DNA from: Amorphoplanes friuliensis DSM 7358 | Lineage (GTDB): Bacteria > Actinomycetota > Actinomycetes > Mycobacteriales > Micromonosporaceae | Length of the DNA stretch: 64,000 nucleotides | Direction: 5' to 3' | Assembly: GCF_000494755.1 (NCBI RefSeq) | Contig: NC_022657.1 | Span: 5,680,001-5,744,000 of the forward strand | In this document: one piece after another, positions 42,689 through 50,580 of the stretch | Position numbering within the stretch: position 1 is the stretch's first letter | How the letters are laid out: every line of letters starts with the position of its first letter | Made by a program: the position numbers and the translations under genes | Notes under the pieces: generated by a model | What the model was told of the DNA's origin: nothing | The model's input: the letters and a program-made list of their open reading frames with translations, nothing else | Database searches by the model: none

Positions 42689-43636
42689 TCAGGTCATGTC
42701 GTCGTAACGGCTCTCGAGCGGCAACGGTTTCGACACGGGCTCCGGCGACTCGACCGGGGACGGCATCTCGATGCGGTTGCCCGCGGCGACCGGCTCGCGG
42801 TCGTCCTCGAGCGGCGAGACCGCGTCGTCGTCGAGACCCTCGTAGATCTCCTTGCCGCGGCCCTTGCGCTTGTCGTTGATGGCGGCCACACCCACGGCGA
42901 TCAGGTAGAGCAGCACCATGCAGGCCGCGAGCAGCGTCATGCCGAACGGCCCGGGGTCCGGGGTCGCGATGGCGGCAAAACCGAAGGACAGGAAGACGAC
43001 GATCCGCCACCAGCCCATCAGCTGCTTCGCGGTGACCACGCCCGTGAAGTTCAGCATCAGCAGCACGAGTGGGAACTCGAAGGCCACGCCGAACAACAAG
43101 ATCATGCTGGTCACGAAGCCGACGTATGCAGTCACCTCGAGTTGCGTCGAGCTGCCGATGACGCCGGCCTGCATGATGAAGGCCAGGCTGTGCTGGACCA
43201 CAAAATAGGCCAGGACAGCGCCGCCGGCGAACAGCGGCGCGGCGATCGCGACGAAGACGTAGGCCCACTTGCGCTCGTGCCGGTGCAGGCCCGGTGCGAT
43301 GAACGCCCACAGCTGGAACAGCCAGACGGGGGCGCCGACGATCAGACCGACCCAGAGCGCGATCTTGAGCCGCAGGATGAGGGTGTCGGCGACACCGAGG
43401 ACGAGGAAACGGCACTCCCCGTCGATGTACGAACTCGGCAGCGCGCAGTACGGGCCCGACAGCAGGTGGAAGACCGGCTGGGACACGATGAAGCCGACGA
43501 TCAGGCCGGCGATGATGCCGAGCGACGCCCAGAAGAGGCGGTTACGCAACTCCCGGACGTGCTCGATCAGCGTCATGGAGCCGTCGGAGGCCTGCTGGAA
43601 CTTGGTGGGCCCCGATCGGCGCAGGGAGAGGGCCAC
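42689..43636 (-). CDS. tatC: Sec-independent protein translocase TatC
   Basis: A 315-residue polytopic protein with six transmembrane helices. The cytoplasmic N-terminal MTLIEHVRELRNRLF motif is the conserved signal-recognition segment, and the FIAPGLHRHERK block is the conserved loop after helix 2. FGVAFEFPLVLLML and the final PDPGPFGMTLLAACMVLLYLIAVG helices follow, then a long charged tail of about 65 residues. A later ATG at 43576 is possible. TatC binds twin-arginine signal peptides. It lies six bases after tatA, so the two form one transcription unit. Confidence 0.95.
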   Translation of the reverse strand: MALSLRRSGPTKFQQASDGSMTLIEHVRELRNRLFWASLGIIAGLIVGFIVSQPVFHLLSGPYCALPSSYIDGECRFLVLGVADTLILRLKIALWVGLIVGAPVWLFQLWAFIAPGLHRHERKWAYVFVAIAAPLFAGGAVLAYFVVQHSLAFIMQAGVIGSSTQLEVTAYVGFVTSMILLFGVAFEFPLVLLMLNFTGVVTAKQLMGWWRIVVFLSFGFAAIATPDPGPFGMTLLAACMVLLYLIAVGVAAINDKRKGRGKEIYEGLDDDAVSPLEDDREPVAAGNRIEMPSPVESPEPVSKPLPLESRYDDMT

Positions 43637-43642
43637 GACAGG

Positions 43643-44008
43643 TCAGCGGTCGTTGGTGCGCTGCACCGGGTCGACGTACGGCTGCGCCGGCGGCTGCTGG
43701 TACTGCTGGCCGTTGGCCGGCGGCGCCTGCTGGTACTGCTGGCCGTTGGCCGGCGGCGGCGCCTGCTGGTAGCCCGGCTGACCCGGCTGGTGGATCTCGT
43801 TGGGGTGGAGCGGCTGCCGCGAGTACTGCGGCTCGGCCTTGTCGGCGACGTTGTCGTCCTTGTCGTCGACGAGGCCCTTCGTCTCCGCCTTGATGATCCG
43901 CAGCGACCGGCCCAGCGACCGGGCCGCGTCCGGCAGCCGCTTCGCGCCGAAGAGCAGCACGAGGACGACTACGAAGATGGCGATGTGCCACGGCTTGAGG
44001 GCGCCCAT
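43643..44008 (-). CDS. tatA: Sec-independent protein translocase TatA
   Basis: A 121-residue protein with a short N-terminal transmembrane helix (WHIAIFVVVLVLLFGAKRLPD). The FGAKRLPD hinge and an amphipathic helix (AARSLGRSLRIIKAETKGL) are the TatA signature. A Pro/Gln/Tyr-rich tail with near-repeats (PANGQQYQQAPP) follows, usual in actinobacterial TatA. It forms the translocation element with TatC, encoded immediately downstream. The 168 bp upstream, before the coiled-coil gene, probably carries its promoter. Confidence 0.95.
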   Translation of the reverse strand: MGALKPWHIAIFVVVLVLLFGAKRLPDAARSLGRSLRIIKAETKGLVDDKDDNVADKAEPQYSRQPLHPNEIHQPGQPGYQQAPPPANGQQYQQAPPANGQQYQQPPAQPYVDPVQRTNDR

Positions 44009-44176
44009 GGGTAACTCCAGTCGATCGGATCAGGGTCCTGACGGGTGATGCGGGGTCCATCGTACGTGTGGTTGTTGAGAGAGACCCCTGCCGGACCTGT
44101 TTGATTAGGCTTCGGCCCGAGGAATTTTCGGACAACGGGCCGCGAAGGCCGCACGCTACCACGCGGCTCAGGCCTT

Positions 44177-44446
44177 CTATAAGGAGTGTTTCCCGTCCGA
44201 GGCGCCCCGGCCCGCCTTGATGACGGCCAGCTGGGACTGCATGAGCTCGGCCCGTTGCTGCAGCTCAGCGACGGACTGCTCGAGCACCACGGCACCCTGT
44301 TGCAGCTTCGTCGCCTCCTGCTGGCGGCGTTCGAGCTTGCGCCCGGCCCGTTCCAGACCCGAGAGCCGGCCCAGCACGGACAGCACCGACGCCACGAGAA
44401 CGATCAGGGCGAGGACCACCACGGCGATCACGATCCACTTCACCAT
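44177..44446 (-). CDS. Small membrane-anchored coiled-coil protein
   Basis: An 89-residue protein with an N-terminal transmembrane helix (VKWIVIAVVVLALIVLVASVL), followed by a coiled coil of about 50 residues (LERAGRKLERRQQEATKLQQGAVVLEQSVAELQQR pattern). A gene of this type between pafC and tatA occurs in other actinomycetes. It starts 10 bases after pafC and is probably in the pafBC operon. Function unknown; a membrane tether or spacer is plausible. Confidence 0.85.
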   Translation of the reverse strand: MVKWIVIAVVVLALIVLVASVLSVLGRLSGLERAGRKLERRQQEATKLQQGAVVLEQSVAELQQRAELMQSQLAVIKAGRGASDGKHSL

Positions 44447-44456
44447 GGCGGACAGC

Positions 44457-45443
44457 TTAGGCGGTGGCCGGTGCCGGGGCTGCGTACTGGTCCAGCGCGG
44501 TGGAGGCTTGTTCGCGGATGCGGTCGACCAGCTCGACCGGGCCGACGACGGTGACGTCCGAGCCGAGACCGAGCAGCAGGCGCTGCGCCCAGCCGAGATC
44601 GGTGACCCGCATCGTCACGATCCACTCGTCGCCGTCGCGCCGGACCTCCTCGCACGGGTAGTACTCGGTGATCCACCGGCTGCCGCGGCCGACCCGCAGC
44701 GTGACCAGCGGCAGGTCCGGCGTCGGATGGAAGATCCCGTCGCTGACGTCGTGCGGCACCGCCTGCGCCGGGGGCGCGGACGGCTCGTCGAGCTCGGTGA
44801 ACGCGTCGATGCGGTCGACCCGGAACAACCGTGTGCCCTCGGCCCGGCGGCACCAGGCCTCCAGGTAGGCGCGCGGGCCGACCATCAGCATCCGCATCGG
44901 GTCCACGACCCGGTCCGTCGTCTCGTCGCGGGCGGCCGTGTAATAGGTGAGCCGTAGCGCGTGCCGGCGCTCGACCACACCGCGGATCGCGTCGACCTTC
45001 TCGACGTTCGCGGGCAGCCGCACCGCGACCGGGGTGTCGGCCAGGTCGCCGGCCGCACTCTCGATCTTGGCGAGGGCCCGTTCGATGGCGTCCCGCGAAC
45101 CGATCCCTGGTGTCTCCGCGAGCATCCGCAACGCCACGACCAGGGCAAGTGCCTCGTCGGGGTTGAGACGCAACGGCCGGTCGATCCCGGCGTCGTAGGT
45201 GATCGTCACCCGGTCGTCGGTGAGCGCCATGTCGATCAGGTCGCCCGGCCCGTAACCCGGCAGGCCGCAGACCCAGAGCAGCTCCAGGTCCTCCCGCAGC
45301 TGCCGCTCGGTGATCCCGAAGGCCGCCGCCGCCTCGGCGACCAAAATCCCCGGCCGGGCCAGGAGATAGGGCACCAGATTGAGCAGCCGGCCCAGGCGGT
45401 CGGCCGAGGCCTTGTTCTCCCGGGTACGCGGCTGAGGCGTCAT
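44457..45443 (-). CDS. pafC: PafC, WYL-domain transcriptional regulator
   Basis: A 328-residue protein. An N-terminal winged-helix part (RLLNLVPYLLARPGILVAEAAAAFGITERQLREDLELL) is followed by a WYL domain (about 130-225, RRHALRLTYYTAARDETTDRVVDPMRMLMV and LEAWCRRAEGTRLFRVDRI). A C-terminal WCX extension closes it. PafB and PafC act together in mycobacteria as the activator of the LexA-independent DNA-damage response. The WYL domain is thought to sense ssDNA. The start overlaps the pafB stop by four bases. Confidence 0.92.
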   Translation of the reverse strand: MTPQPRTRENKASADRLGRLLNLVPYLLARPGILVAEAAAAFGITERQLREDLELLWVCGLPGYGPGDLIDMALTDDRVTITYDAGIDRPLRLNPDEALALVVALRMLAETPGIGSRDAIERALAKIESAAGDLADTPVAVRLPANVEKVDAIRGVVERRHALRLTYYTAARDETTDRVVDPMRMLMVGPRAYLEAWCRRAEGTRLFRVDRIDAFTELDEPSAPPAQAVPHDVSDGIFHPTPDLPLVTLRVGRGSRWITEYYPCEEVRRDGDEWIVTMRVTDLGWAQRLLLGLGSDVTVVGPVELVDRIREQASTALDQYAAPAPATA

Positions 45444-46435
45444 CGGGCCACCGCGGGAAGCACCCGCTCGTGGCGCACCACGACCTCCTTGAGCTGCTGG
45501 ATGACGGCTTCACGAAGCTCGGGCGGGCCGTCCGCACGGACGTCGGCGCCGTAACCCACGAGCCGCGACGCGAGCCACTCGACGTCGGAGTAAGGCACGG
45601 TCAGTCGGTCGCCGTCGGGACCGGGCACCGTCTCGACCGCCATCCGGCGCAGACCGGCGGCCCGCCCGTGCCGGACGAACACGGTCGCGCGGCCGTTGCG
45701 CTCGACCGGCCCGGACCAGCGTGCGACGTGGCTGATCAGGTCGACGTTCTCCGGCGGGGTGAACGCGCCCTCGGACCCGACGGCACGCACCGAGCCGACG
45801 ATGCGGGACAGCCGGAAGCAGCGGGTGGCGTCACGGTCGCGGTCGTGGCCGACGACGTACCAGCGGCCCTGCCAGCAGACGACACCCCACGGCTGGAGCC
45901 GCCGTGTGGACGGTTCGTCGACCTCGGGTACGCGGTAGGAGAAGGTGACCGCCCGGCGGGAGCGGGCCGCCCCGGTGAGCGGCCCGAAAGCCGGGTCGAC
46001 CGTGACGACCGGCTCGACGCCGAGGGTGGCCTGCGGGTCGACCTCGACACCGGCGGCGCGCAGCTTGGCGAGACCGGAGGACGCCGCGGCGGCCAGGCCG
46101 GCGTGCTGCCAGAGCCGCGCGGCGATGCCGACAGCGGCCGCCTCGTCCGGTTCGAGCGGAATGTCGGGCAGGGCGTACTCGCGGTGGGCGATCCGGTATC
46201 CGGACTCGGTGTCGAAGGCACTCGCGAGGCCGGTTTCGAGGGGAACGCCCAGCTCACGCAGCTCGGCCTTGTCCCGTTCGAACTTGCGCTGGAACGCTTC
46301 GTGGTCGCGCGGATCCTCCGGGTCGTGCTCGTAACCGGGGACGGTCGCGGCGATCTGCGCGGCGGTCAGGAACCGTCGCGTGGACAGCAGACAGATCACC
46401 AGGTTCACCAGGCGCTCGGTACGGGTCCGCGACAC
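45440..46435 (-). CDS. pafB: PafB, WYL-domain transcriptional regulator
   Basis: A 331-residue paralog of PafC with the same three parts: winged helix at about 1-65 (ERLVNLVICLLSTRRFLTAAQIAATVPGYE), WYL domain (AVTFSYRVPEVDEPSTRRLQPWGVVCWQGRWYVVGHDRDRDATR) and a C-terminal WCX-like domain. PafBC is a heterodimer in mycobacteria, and both parts are present here in one unit. The gene is divergent from the cation efflux gene across 77 bp. It was named for proteasome accessory factor, but it works as a DNA-damage regulator. Confidence 0.92.
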   Translation of the reverse strand: MSRTRTERLVNLVICLLSTRRFLTAAQIAATVPGYEHDPEDPRDHEAFQRKFERDKAELRELGVPLETGLASAFDTESGYRIAHREYALPDIPLEPDEAAAVGIAARLWQHAGLAAAASSGLAKLRAAGVEVDPQATLGVEPVVTVDPAFGPLTGAARSRRAVTFSYRVPEVDEPSTRRLQPWGVVCWQGRWYVVGHDRDRDATRCFRLSRIVGSVRAVGSEGAFTPPENVDLISHVARWSGPVERNGRATVFVRHGRAAGLRRMAVETVPGPDGDRLTVPYSDVEWLASRLVGYGADVRADGPPELREAVIQQLKEVVVRHERVLPAVAR

Positions 46436-46512
46436 GACCGAAACGCTAGCAGCATCACCGCCGAAGAGCGGTACTCGCAGGCCGCGGACGGTTATTCGTA
46501 CCCGGGAAGGGA

Positions 46513-47550
46513 ATGCATGGTCCCGTGCCCGAGACCCCAGAGACCCCCTTCGGAGTGGCGGCCGCGACCGTGCTCCCCGCCCCGTCGGAACCGGAACCGC
46601 AGGCGGAGAACGAAAGCGTCGGCACCGTCATCATCGCGGGCCTCGCCAACCTGGCCATCGCGGCGGCCAAGCTGGTCGCGGGCATGCTGTCCGGCTCGGC
46701 CGCGATGCTGTCGGAAGCCGCGCACTCCTTCGCCGACACCGTCACCGAGGTCTTCCTCTACGTGGCGCTGCGCCGCGGTGGCAAGGCCGCCGACGAGGAG
46801 CACCCGTTCGGTTACGGCAAGGAGAGCTTCGTCTGGGCGTTCATCGCCGCCCTGTTCACCTTCGTCGGTGGTGCGGGCTTCTCCATCTACCACGGTGTGA
46901 CGACCATCATGACCGGCGAGGAGGGCGGCGACTACCTGCTGTCGTACATCGTCCTGGCGGTCTCGTTCGTGGCGGAGGGCACCTCGTTCCTGCGCGCCAA
47001 ACGACAGGTGGCGGGCGCGTCGAGGAAGTGGGGCATCACGCCGTACAGGTTCCTGCGGCTGACACCCGACACGACCGTCAAGGCTGTTTACTTCGAGGAC
47101 TCGGCCGCACTGATCGGCCTGATCCTCGCGGCGGTGGGCCTCGGCCTGACGGAGCTCACCGGCTCGGAGTTCTGGGACGGTCTCTCCTCGATCGCGATCG
47201 GTCTCCTGCTCCTGGTCGTGGCGACCATCCTGGCCAGGGCGAACGTGTCCCTGCTGGTCGGCCGCGCGGTTCCGCGCCGCATGCACAACCAGATCGCCGA
47301 CGACCTGGCCGGCATCCCCGTCGTGACCTCGGTGCCGACCCTGCTGACGATGCAGCTCGGCCCCGGCGACATCCTGGTCGCCGCCAAGGTCGACTTCGAC
47401 GACGACGTGTCCGGCGCAGAGATCGAGGAAGCCTCCGACGAGGCCGAGCGCCGCCTCCGCGCCCGCTACCCCGGGATCCGCTACGTCTTCCTCGACCCCA
47501 CCCGCGGCAAGGCGGGTCGCAACCACCGAGACGGCGGCGTCGACCTATAG
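46513..47550 (+). CDS. Cation diffusion facilitator family transporter
   Basis: A 345-residue CDF exporter with six transmembrane helices. The metal-site motif of helix 2 is SEAAHSFADTVTE (H-x3-D), and the helix 5 pair is FEDSAALIGL. HPFGYGKESFVWAF is the conserved loop between helices 2 and 3. A C-terminal cytoplasmic domain (SVPTLLTMQLGPGDILVAAKVDF) follows. It exports a divalent metal such as Zn or Fe by proton antiport; the metal cannot be chosen by eye. The ATG at 46513 has a GGAAGGGA ribosome site. Confidence 0.9.
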   Translation: MHGPVPETPETPFGVAAATVLPAPSEPEPQAENESVGTVIIAGLANLAIAAAKLVAGMLSGSAAMLSEAAHSFADTVTEVFLYVALRRGGKAADEEHPFGYGKESFVWAFIAALFTFVGGAGFSIYHGVTTIMTGEEGGDYLLSYIVLAVSFVAEGTSFLRAKRQVAGASRKWGITPYRFLRLTPDTTVKAVYFEDSAALIGLILAAVGLGLTELTGSEFWDGLSSIAIGLLLLVVATILARANVSLLVGRAVPRRMHNQIADDLAGIPVVTSVPTLLTMQLGPGDILVAAKVDFDDDVSGAEIEEASDEAERRLRARYPGIRYVFLDPTRGKAGRNHRDGGVDL

Positions 47551-47551
47551 T
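47546..47551 (+). promoter_or_regulatory. -10 element of a leaderless transcript
   Basis: TATAGT is a near-consensus -10, seven bases before the ATG at 47559, with no ribosome site between them. It overlaps the last codons of the cation transporter gene, so the DUF3866 gene has its own promoter. Confidence 0.55.
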
Positions 47552-47558
47552 CGCCGCC

Positions 47559-48641
47559 ATGGTGCGCTGGCGATCAGGAACGGTCTCGACGGTACGACGC
47601 GAGTGGCGCGGTGCGCTCGAACTCGACGTCACGACCGAGGACGGGGAGGTGCGCGCGCTCGCGTACCCGTCCCTGACCGGCACCCCCGAACCCGGCGACC
47701 GAGTCCTGCTCAACGTGGGTGCGCTCGTCATGGGCCTGGGCACGGGCGGCTACGCGCTGGTGGTGGCCCTCCCCGACCGCCTCCCCGCCGACCCCCCGAC
47801 CACCGGCACGGACCGCGACGCCGGTCACCTGGTCAAAGCCCGCTACACCCCCCTCCAGCCCATCCTTCTCGGCGTCGACGAGGAAGCCTCCCCGCACCGC
47901 GCGGTGATGGCCGAAGCAGACACCCTCGACGGCATGCCGGTGGTCACCGCAGACCTCCACTCGGCTCTCCCGGCGATCCTGGCGGGCATCCACGCCGACC
48001 GCCCCGACGCCAAGGTCGCCTACGTGATGACCGACGGCGGCGCCCTCCCCGCCTGGTTCTCCCGCACCCTCGACGGCCTCCGAAACCACCTCGCCGGCAC
48101 CATCACCACCGGCCAGTCCTTCGGCGGCGACCTGGAGGCGAGCACCGTCCACACCGGCCTCCTGGCCGCCCGCCACGTCCTGCAAGCCGACGTGGCGATC
48201 GTCGCCCAGGGCCCGGGCAACCTCGGCACCGGCACTACCTGGGGCTTTTCCGGCGTAGCCCTCGGTGAAGCCGTCAACGCCACGGTCGCCCTCCAGGGCA
48301 CGCCGGTCGCCTCGCTGCGCATCTCCGACGGCGACGGCCGGCCCCGCCACCGCGGCGTCTCCCACCACAGCCTCACGGCGTACGGGCGGGTCGCCCTGGT
48401 CCCGGCCGACCTGGTCATCCCCGACGACCTTCCTGTCGACCTGGCGAAGGAGGTCGCGGACGCGCTGGCGCCTTTGACCACGCTGCACCGGGTGGTCGAG
48501 GTTCCGACGGCCGGTCTGGACGCGGCCTTGCAAGCGAGCCCGGTCAAGCTGTCCACGATGGGCCGTGGTCTGACCGAGGACCACGCCTACTTCATCACTG
48601 CCGCAGCGGCCGGGCGTCACGCCGCCACCCTCATCGTCTGA
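47559..48641 (+). CDS. DUF3866 family protein
   Basis: A 360-residue protein. An N-terminal segment of about 60 residues has OB-like beta character (VRWRSGTVSTVRREWRGALELDV). The main domain contains PVVTADLHSALPAILAGI, VAYVMTDGGALPAWFSRTL, GQSFGGDLEASTVHTGL and IVAQGPGNLGTGTTWGFSG, all strongly conserved-looking blocks of DUF3866. Actinobacterial members occur near proteasome or DNA-metabolism genes. The reaction is unknown; the Gly-rich blocks resemble nucleotide- or phosphate-binding loops, which is speculative. The ATG at 47559 directly follows a -10 element. Confidence 0.85.
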   Translation: MVRWRSGTVSTVRREWRGALELDVTTEDGEVRALAYPSLTGTPEPGDRVLLNVGALVMGLGTGGYALVVALPDRLPADPPTTGTDRDAGHLVKARYTPLQPILLGVDEEASPHRAVMAEADTLDGMPVVTADLHSALPAILAGIHADRPDAKVAYVMTDGGALPAWFSRTLDGLRNHLAGTITTGQSFGGDLEASTVHTGLLAARHVLQADVAIVAQGPGNLGTGTTWGFSGVALGEAVNATVALQGTPVASLRISDGDGRPRHRGVSHHSLTAYGRVALVPADLVIPDDLPVDLAKEVADALAPLTTLHRVVEVPTAGLDAALQASPVKLSTMGRGLTEDHAYFITAAAAGRHAATLIV

Positions 48642-48740
48642 GCATCCGGATCACGTATCGCGCGGACGGACTCGATCTGTCCGCGCGGTGCCCTCGGCGC
48701 AGGACTCTCGTCAAATCGCGCTTGACCGCCGCCGTATCGC

Positions 48741-48960
48741 CGCCTGACCTCCTGCCCGCACGCCTGCATGACCGCCTGCCCGCACGCCCGGCTGTCCGCC
48801 TGTCCGCCTGTCCGCACGCCCGCACGCCCACACGCCCACACGCCCACACGCCCGCACGCCCGCACGCCTGCATGACCGCACGCCTGCATGACCGCCTGCC
48901 GCCTGCCCGCCTGCCCGCCTGCCCGCCTGCCCGCCTGCCCGCCTGCCCGCCTGCCCGCCG
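48741..48960. repeat. Degenerate 8-bp minisatellite
   Basis: About 220 bp made of 8-bp units. At the 3' end the unit CCTGCCCG repeats about seven times (48903-48958). In the middle the variant ACGCCCAC repeats (48824-48850). The 5' part is a mixture with CGCACGCCTGCATGACCGC repeated at about 48758 and 48878. The period is not a multiple of three, so it is not a coding repeat. It is prone to length change by slippage. Confidence 0.85.
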
Positions 48961-49003
48961 ATGCTTGACTCGGGTGGGCACTCTGCTGGCGCTGCGTGAA
49001 GGC

Positions 49004-49068
49004 GGGCCCAACTTCCTTGCAATTGGGCCCGCTAAGCGCCCCCTGAGCCCCACTTCAAGGAAGTTGGG
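49004..49068. repeat. Two isolated palindromes related to the 41-bp array core
   Basis: GGGCCCAA at 49004-49011 and TTGGGCCC at 49023-49030 form a hairpin around CTTCCTTGCAA, and CCACTTCAAGGAAGTTGG (about 49050-49067) is a second imperfect copy. Both contain the CTTC...GAAGTTGG motif of the array that follows at 49231, but are not in its 41-bp phase. Confidence 0.75.
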
Positions 49069-49230
49069 TGGATCAAGACGGAGGCGGCTACTCGATCTTG
49101 TCCGCAACCAGATCGAGGCGGCACCGAGCCGTTCCACGATCGGTGAGATCGCGCCTGGCACCGACCGCCGGCCCGCCCGCCGACGCTCGGCGCGGGCAGG
49201 CACTCGGTCGGCGCTCCGTGAACAGGGACT

Positions 49231-49659
49231 CCAACTTCCTTGAAGTCGGGGTCCTCCCACTGCCCAAAGCCCCAACTTCAACGAAGTTGGTCCCTCCGAG
49301 CACCTCAAAGCCCCAACCTCAAGGAAGTCAGGCCCACCACGCGCCCCCAAGGCCCAACTTCAACGAAGTTGGCCCCTCCCAACGCGCCAAAGCCCCAACC
49401 TCAACGAAATTGGGGTCTCTAAGCGCCCAAAGCCCCCAATCTCAAGAAGGCTGGCCCCTCCACGCGCCCCGAAGCCCAACCTCAACGAAGTTCGCCCCTC
49501 CGAGCGCCCCGAAGTCCCAACCTCAAGAAGGTCGGGCCCACCAAGCGCCCCCAAGGCCCAACTTCAACGAGATTGGCCCCTCCGAGCGCGCCAAAGCCCC
49601 GACTTCAACGAAGTTGGGCTCTCAAAGCGCCCGAACCCCCAACCTCAAGGAAGTCGTGT
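49231..49659. repeat. Tandem array, 11 units, 40-41 bp period, palindromic core
   Basis: Cores begin at 49231, 49272, 49313, 49354, 49395, 49436, 49476, 49517, 49558, 49599 and 49639, so the period is 41 bp except for two 40-bp steps. The best cores are CCAACTTCAACGAAGTTGG, an 8-bp perfect inverted repeat with a 3-nt loop (49272, 49354); the others are degenerate. Spacers of about 22 bp are also related (CCTCC-AGCGCC-CAAAGC pattern). The array is therefore a minisatellite rather than a CRISPR. It is entirely intergenic. Confidence 0.9.
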
Positions 49660-49885
49660 CGATCAAAGGGCGCGGCAGGCCGCTCAAGCTTGTGCGGACG
49701 GGATCGGGCAGCAGCACCGAGCCATTCCATGACCGGGTAGATCGCGCCCGGCACGGACCGTCACGCCGCCCGCCGGCACCAGCCCCAGATACCAGGGCGG
49801 CGAGCCGACCACTTCCACGGGACCGGCAGGCCGCTTCGCCAACGGCAGCCCCACTGATCCGGAGATGATCCAGCTCAAAGACCGG

Positions 49886-50518
49886 TCAAAGCTTGCGGAT
49901 CAGGGTGACCCCGTCACGGACGGGAAGCATGACCGATTCCACCCTTTTGTCGGCGACAACCGTGTCATTCATGCGTTGCATCGCGGCGACCGCAGGCCGG
50001 CTCGGGTTCTCCTCCAAAATGTGTCCGCGCTGCAGGACGTTGTCGAGGACCAGCAGACCGCCCGGCCGGAGGCGTTGCAGAAGCTCTTCGTAGTAGACCG
50101 GATAGCCCTCTTTGTCAGCGTCGATGAAACCGAAGTCGATGTCCGCCTCGGCCGGAAGCGCGCGAAGGGTTTCGGCGGCGGGGGCCAAGCGGAGGTCGAT
50201 GCGGTCGTCAAGCTCAGCTCGCTGCCAGTATTTGCGGGCGGTGGCGGTCCATTCCGGAGAGACGTCGCAGGCCAGGAGATGACCGTCCGGGCCGAGGCCA
50301 CGGGCGATGCAGATGGCGGAGTAGCCGGTGAACACCCCGACCTCGACGGCTTTGCGGGCGCCGGTGAGTTTGACCAGCATGGTCAGGAGGGCGCCTTCGT
50401 CGTGGGAGATCTGCATGCCGGCGGCGTCGGGGAACGTGGCGGCGGTTTCGGCGGCGAGGTCGAGCAGGATGTCGTCGGCGGGCGTGCAGTGGGCCAGAAG
50501 ATAGTCGCTGATCGTCAT
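49886..50518 (-). CDS. SAM-dependent O-methyltransferase (caffeoyl-CoA OMT-like)
   Basis: A 210-residue class I methyltransferase of the caffeoyl-CoA/catechol O-methyltransferase type. The SAM-binding motif is AVEVGVFTGYSAICIA. The acidic SAM contact and metal ligand region is DFGFIDADKEGYPVYYEELL, followed by GGLLVLDNVLQRG with the second metal ligand Asp-Asn. The family methylates small catechol-like hydroxyls with a divalent metal. It is divergent from an ArsR-type regulator across a repeated operator box, so its expression is probably inducible. Confidence 0.9.
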   Translation of the reverse strand: MTISDYLLAHCTPADDILLDLAAETAATFPDAAGMQISHDEGALLTMLVKLTGARKAVEVGVFTGYSAICIARGLGPDGHLLACDVSPEWTATARKYWQRAELDDRIDLRLAPAAETLRALPAEADIDFGFIDADKEGYPVYYEELLQRLRPGGLLVLDNVLQRGHILEENPSRPAVAAMQRMNDTVVADKRVESVMLPVRDGVTLIRKL

Positions 50519-50520
50519 GC

Positions 50521-50578
50521 ATCAAGCGTCTAATATTTTCGACGCTTGCACAAGAGTCGAGTTTCCTTGACGCTTGAT
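50521..50578. promoter_or_regulatory. Triple operator box between OMT and ArsR genes
   Basis: ATCAAGCGTC at 50521-50530 recurs in inverted orientation as GACGCTTGAT at 50569-50578, and an 8-bp copy GACGCTTG sits at 50541-50548. An AT-rich TAATATTTTC (50531-50540) between the first two holds possible -10 elements for either strand. The boxes touch both start codons, which fits a repressor acting on both genes. Confidence 0.75.
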
Positions 50579-50580
50579 GG

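Larger units (their letters stand above)
48642..49885. other. 1.24-kb intergenic region built of short tandem repeats
   Basis: No credible gene lies between the DUF3866 gene and the O-methyltransferase gene. The region consists of an 8-bp minisatellite, two isolated hairpins and a 40-41 bp palindromic array, listed separately. It also holds stretches (49081-49228 and 49660-49860) that look like degenerate copies of each other: ACCGAGCCNTTCCA-like and GATCGCGCC-like strings occur in both. Confidence 0.7.

Noticed and set aside
41486..44014. 842-residue open frame on the plus strand opposite the lipid kinase, tatC and tatA
   Set aside because: It is antisense to three confidently identified genes and has the low-complexity composition expected of an antisense frame.
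48711..49022. Gly/Arg/Ala-rich repeat protein on the minus strand
   Set aside because: It is the translation of the 8-bp minisatellite; an 8-bp period shifts the frame with each unit, and there is no ribosome site.
49231..49659. Possible CRISPR array
   Set aside because: The spacers are as similar to each other as the cores, are about 22 bp, and no cas gene is present, so it is a minisatellite.
49068..49868. 266-codon open frame running through the repeat array
   Set aside because: The period is 40 or 41 bp, not a multiple of three, so each unit is read in a different frame; openness is explained by lack of stops in the GC-rich repeats. No start signal or domain is visible.
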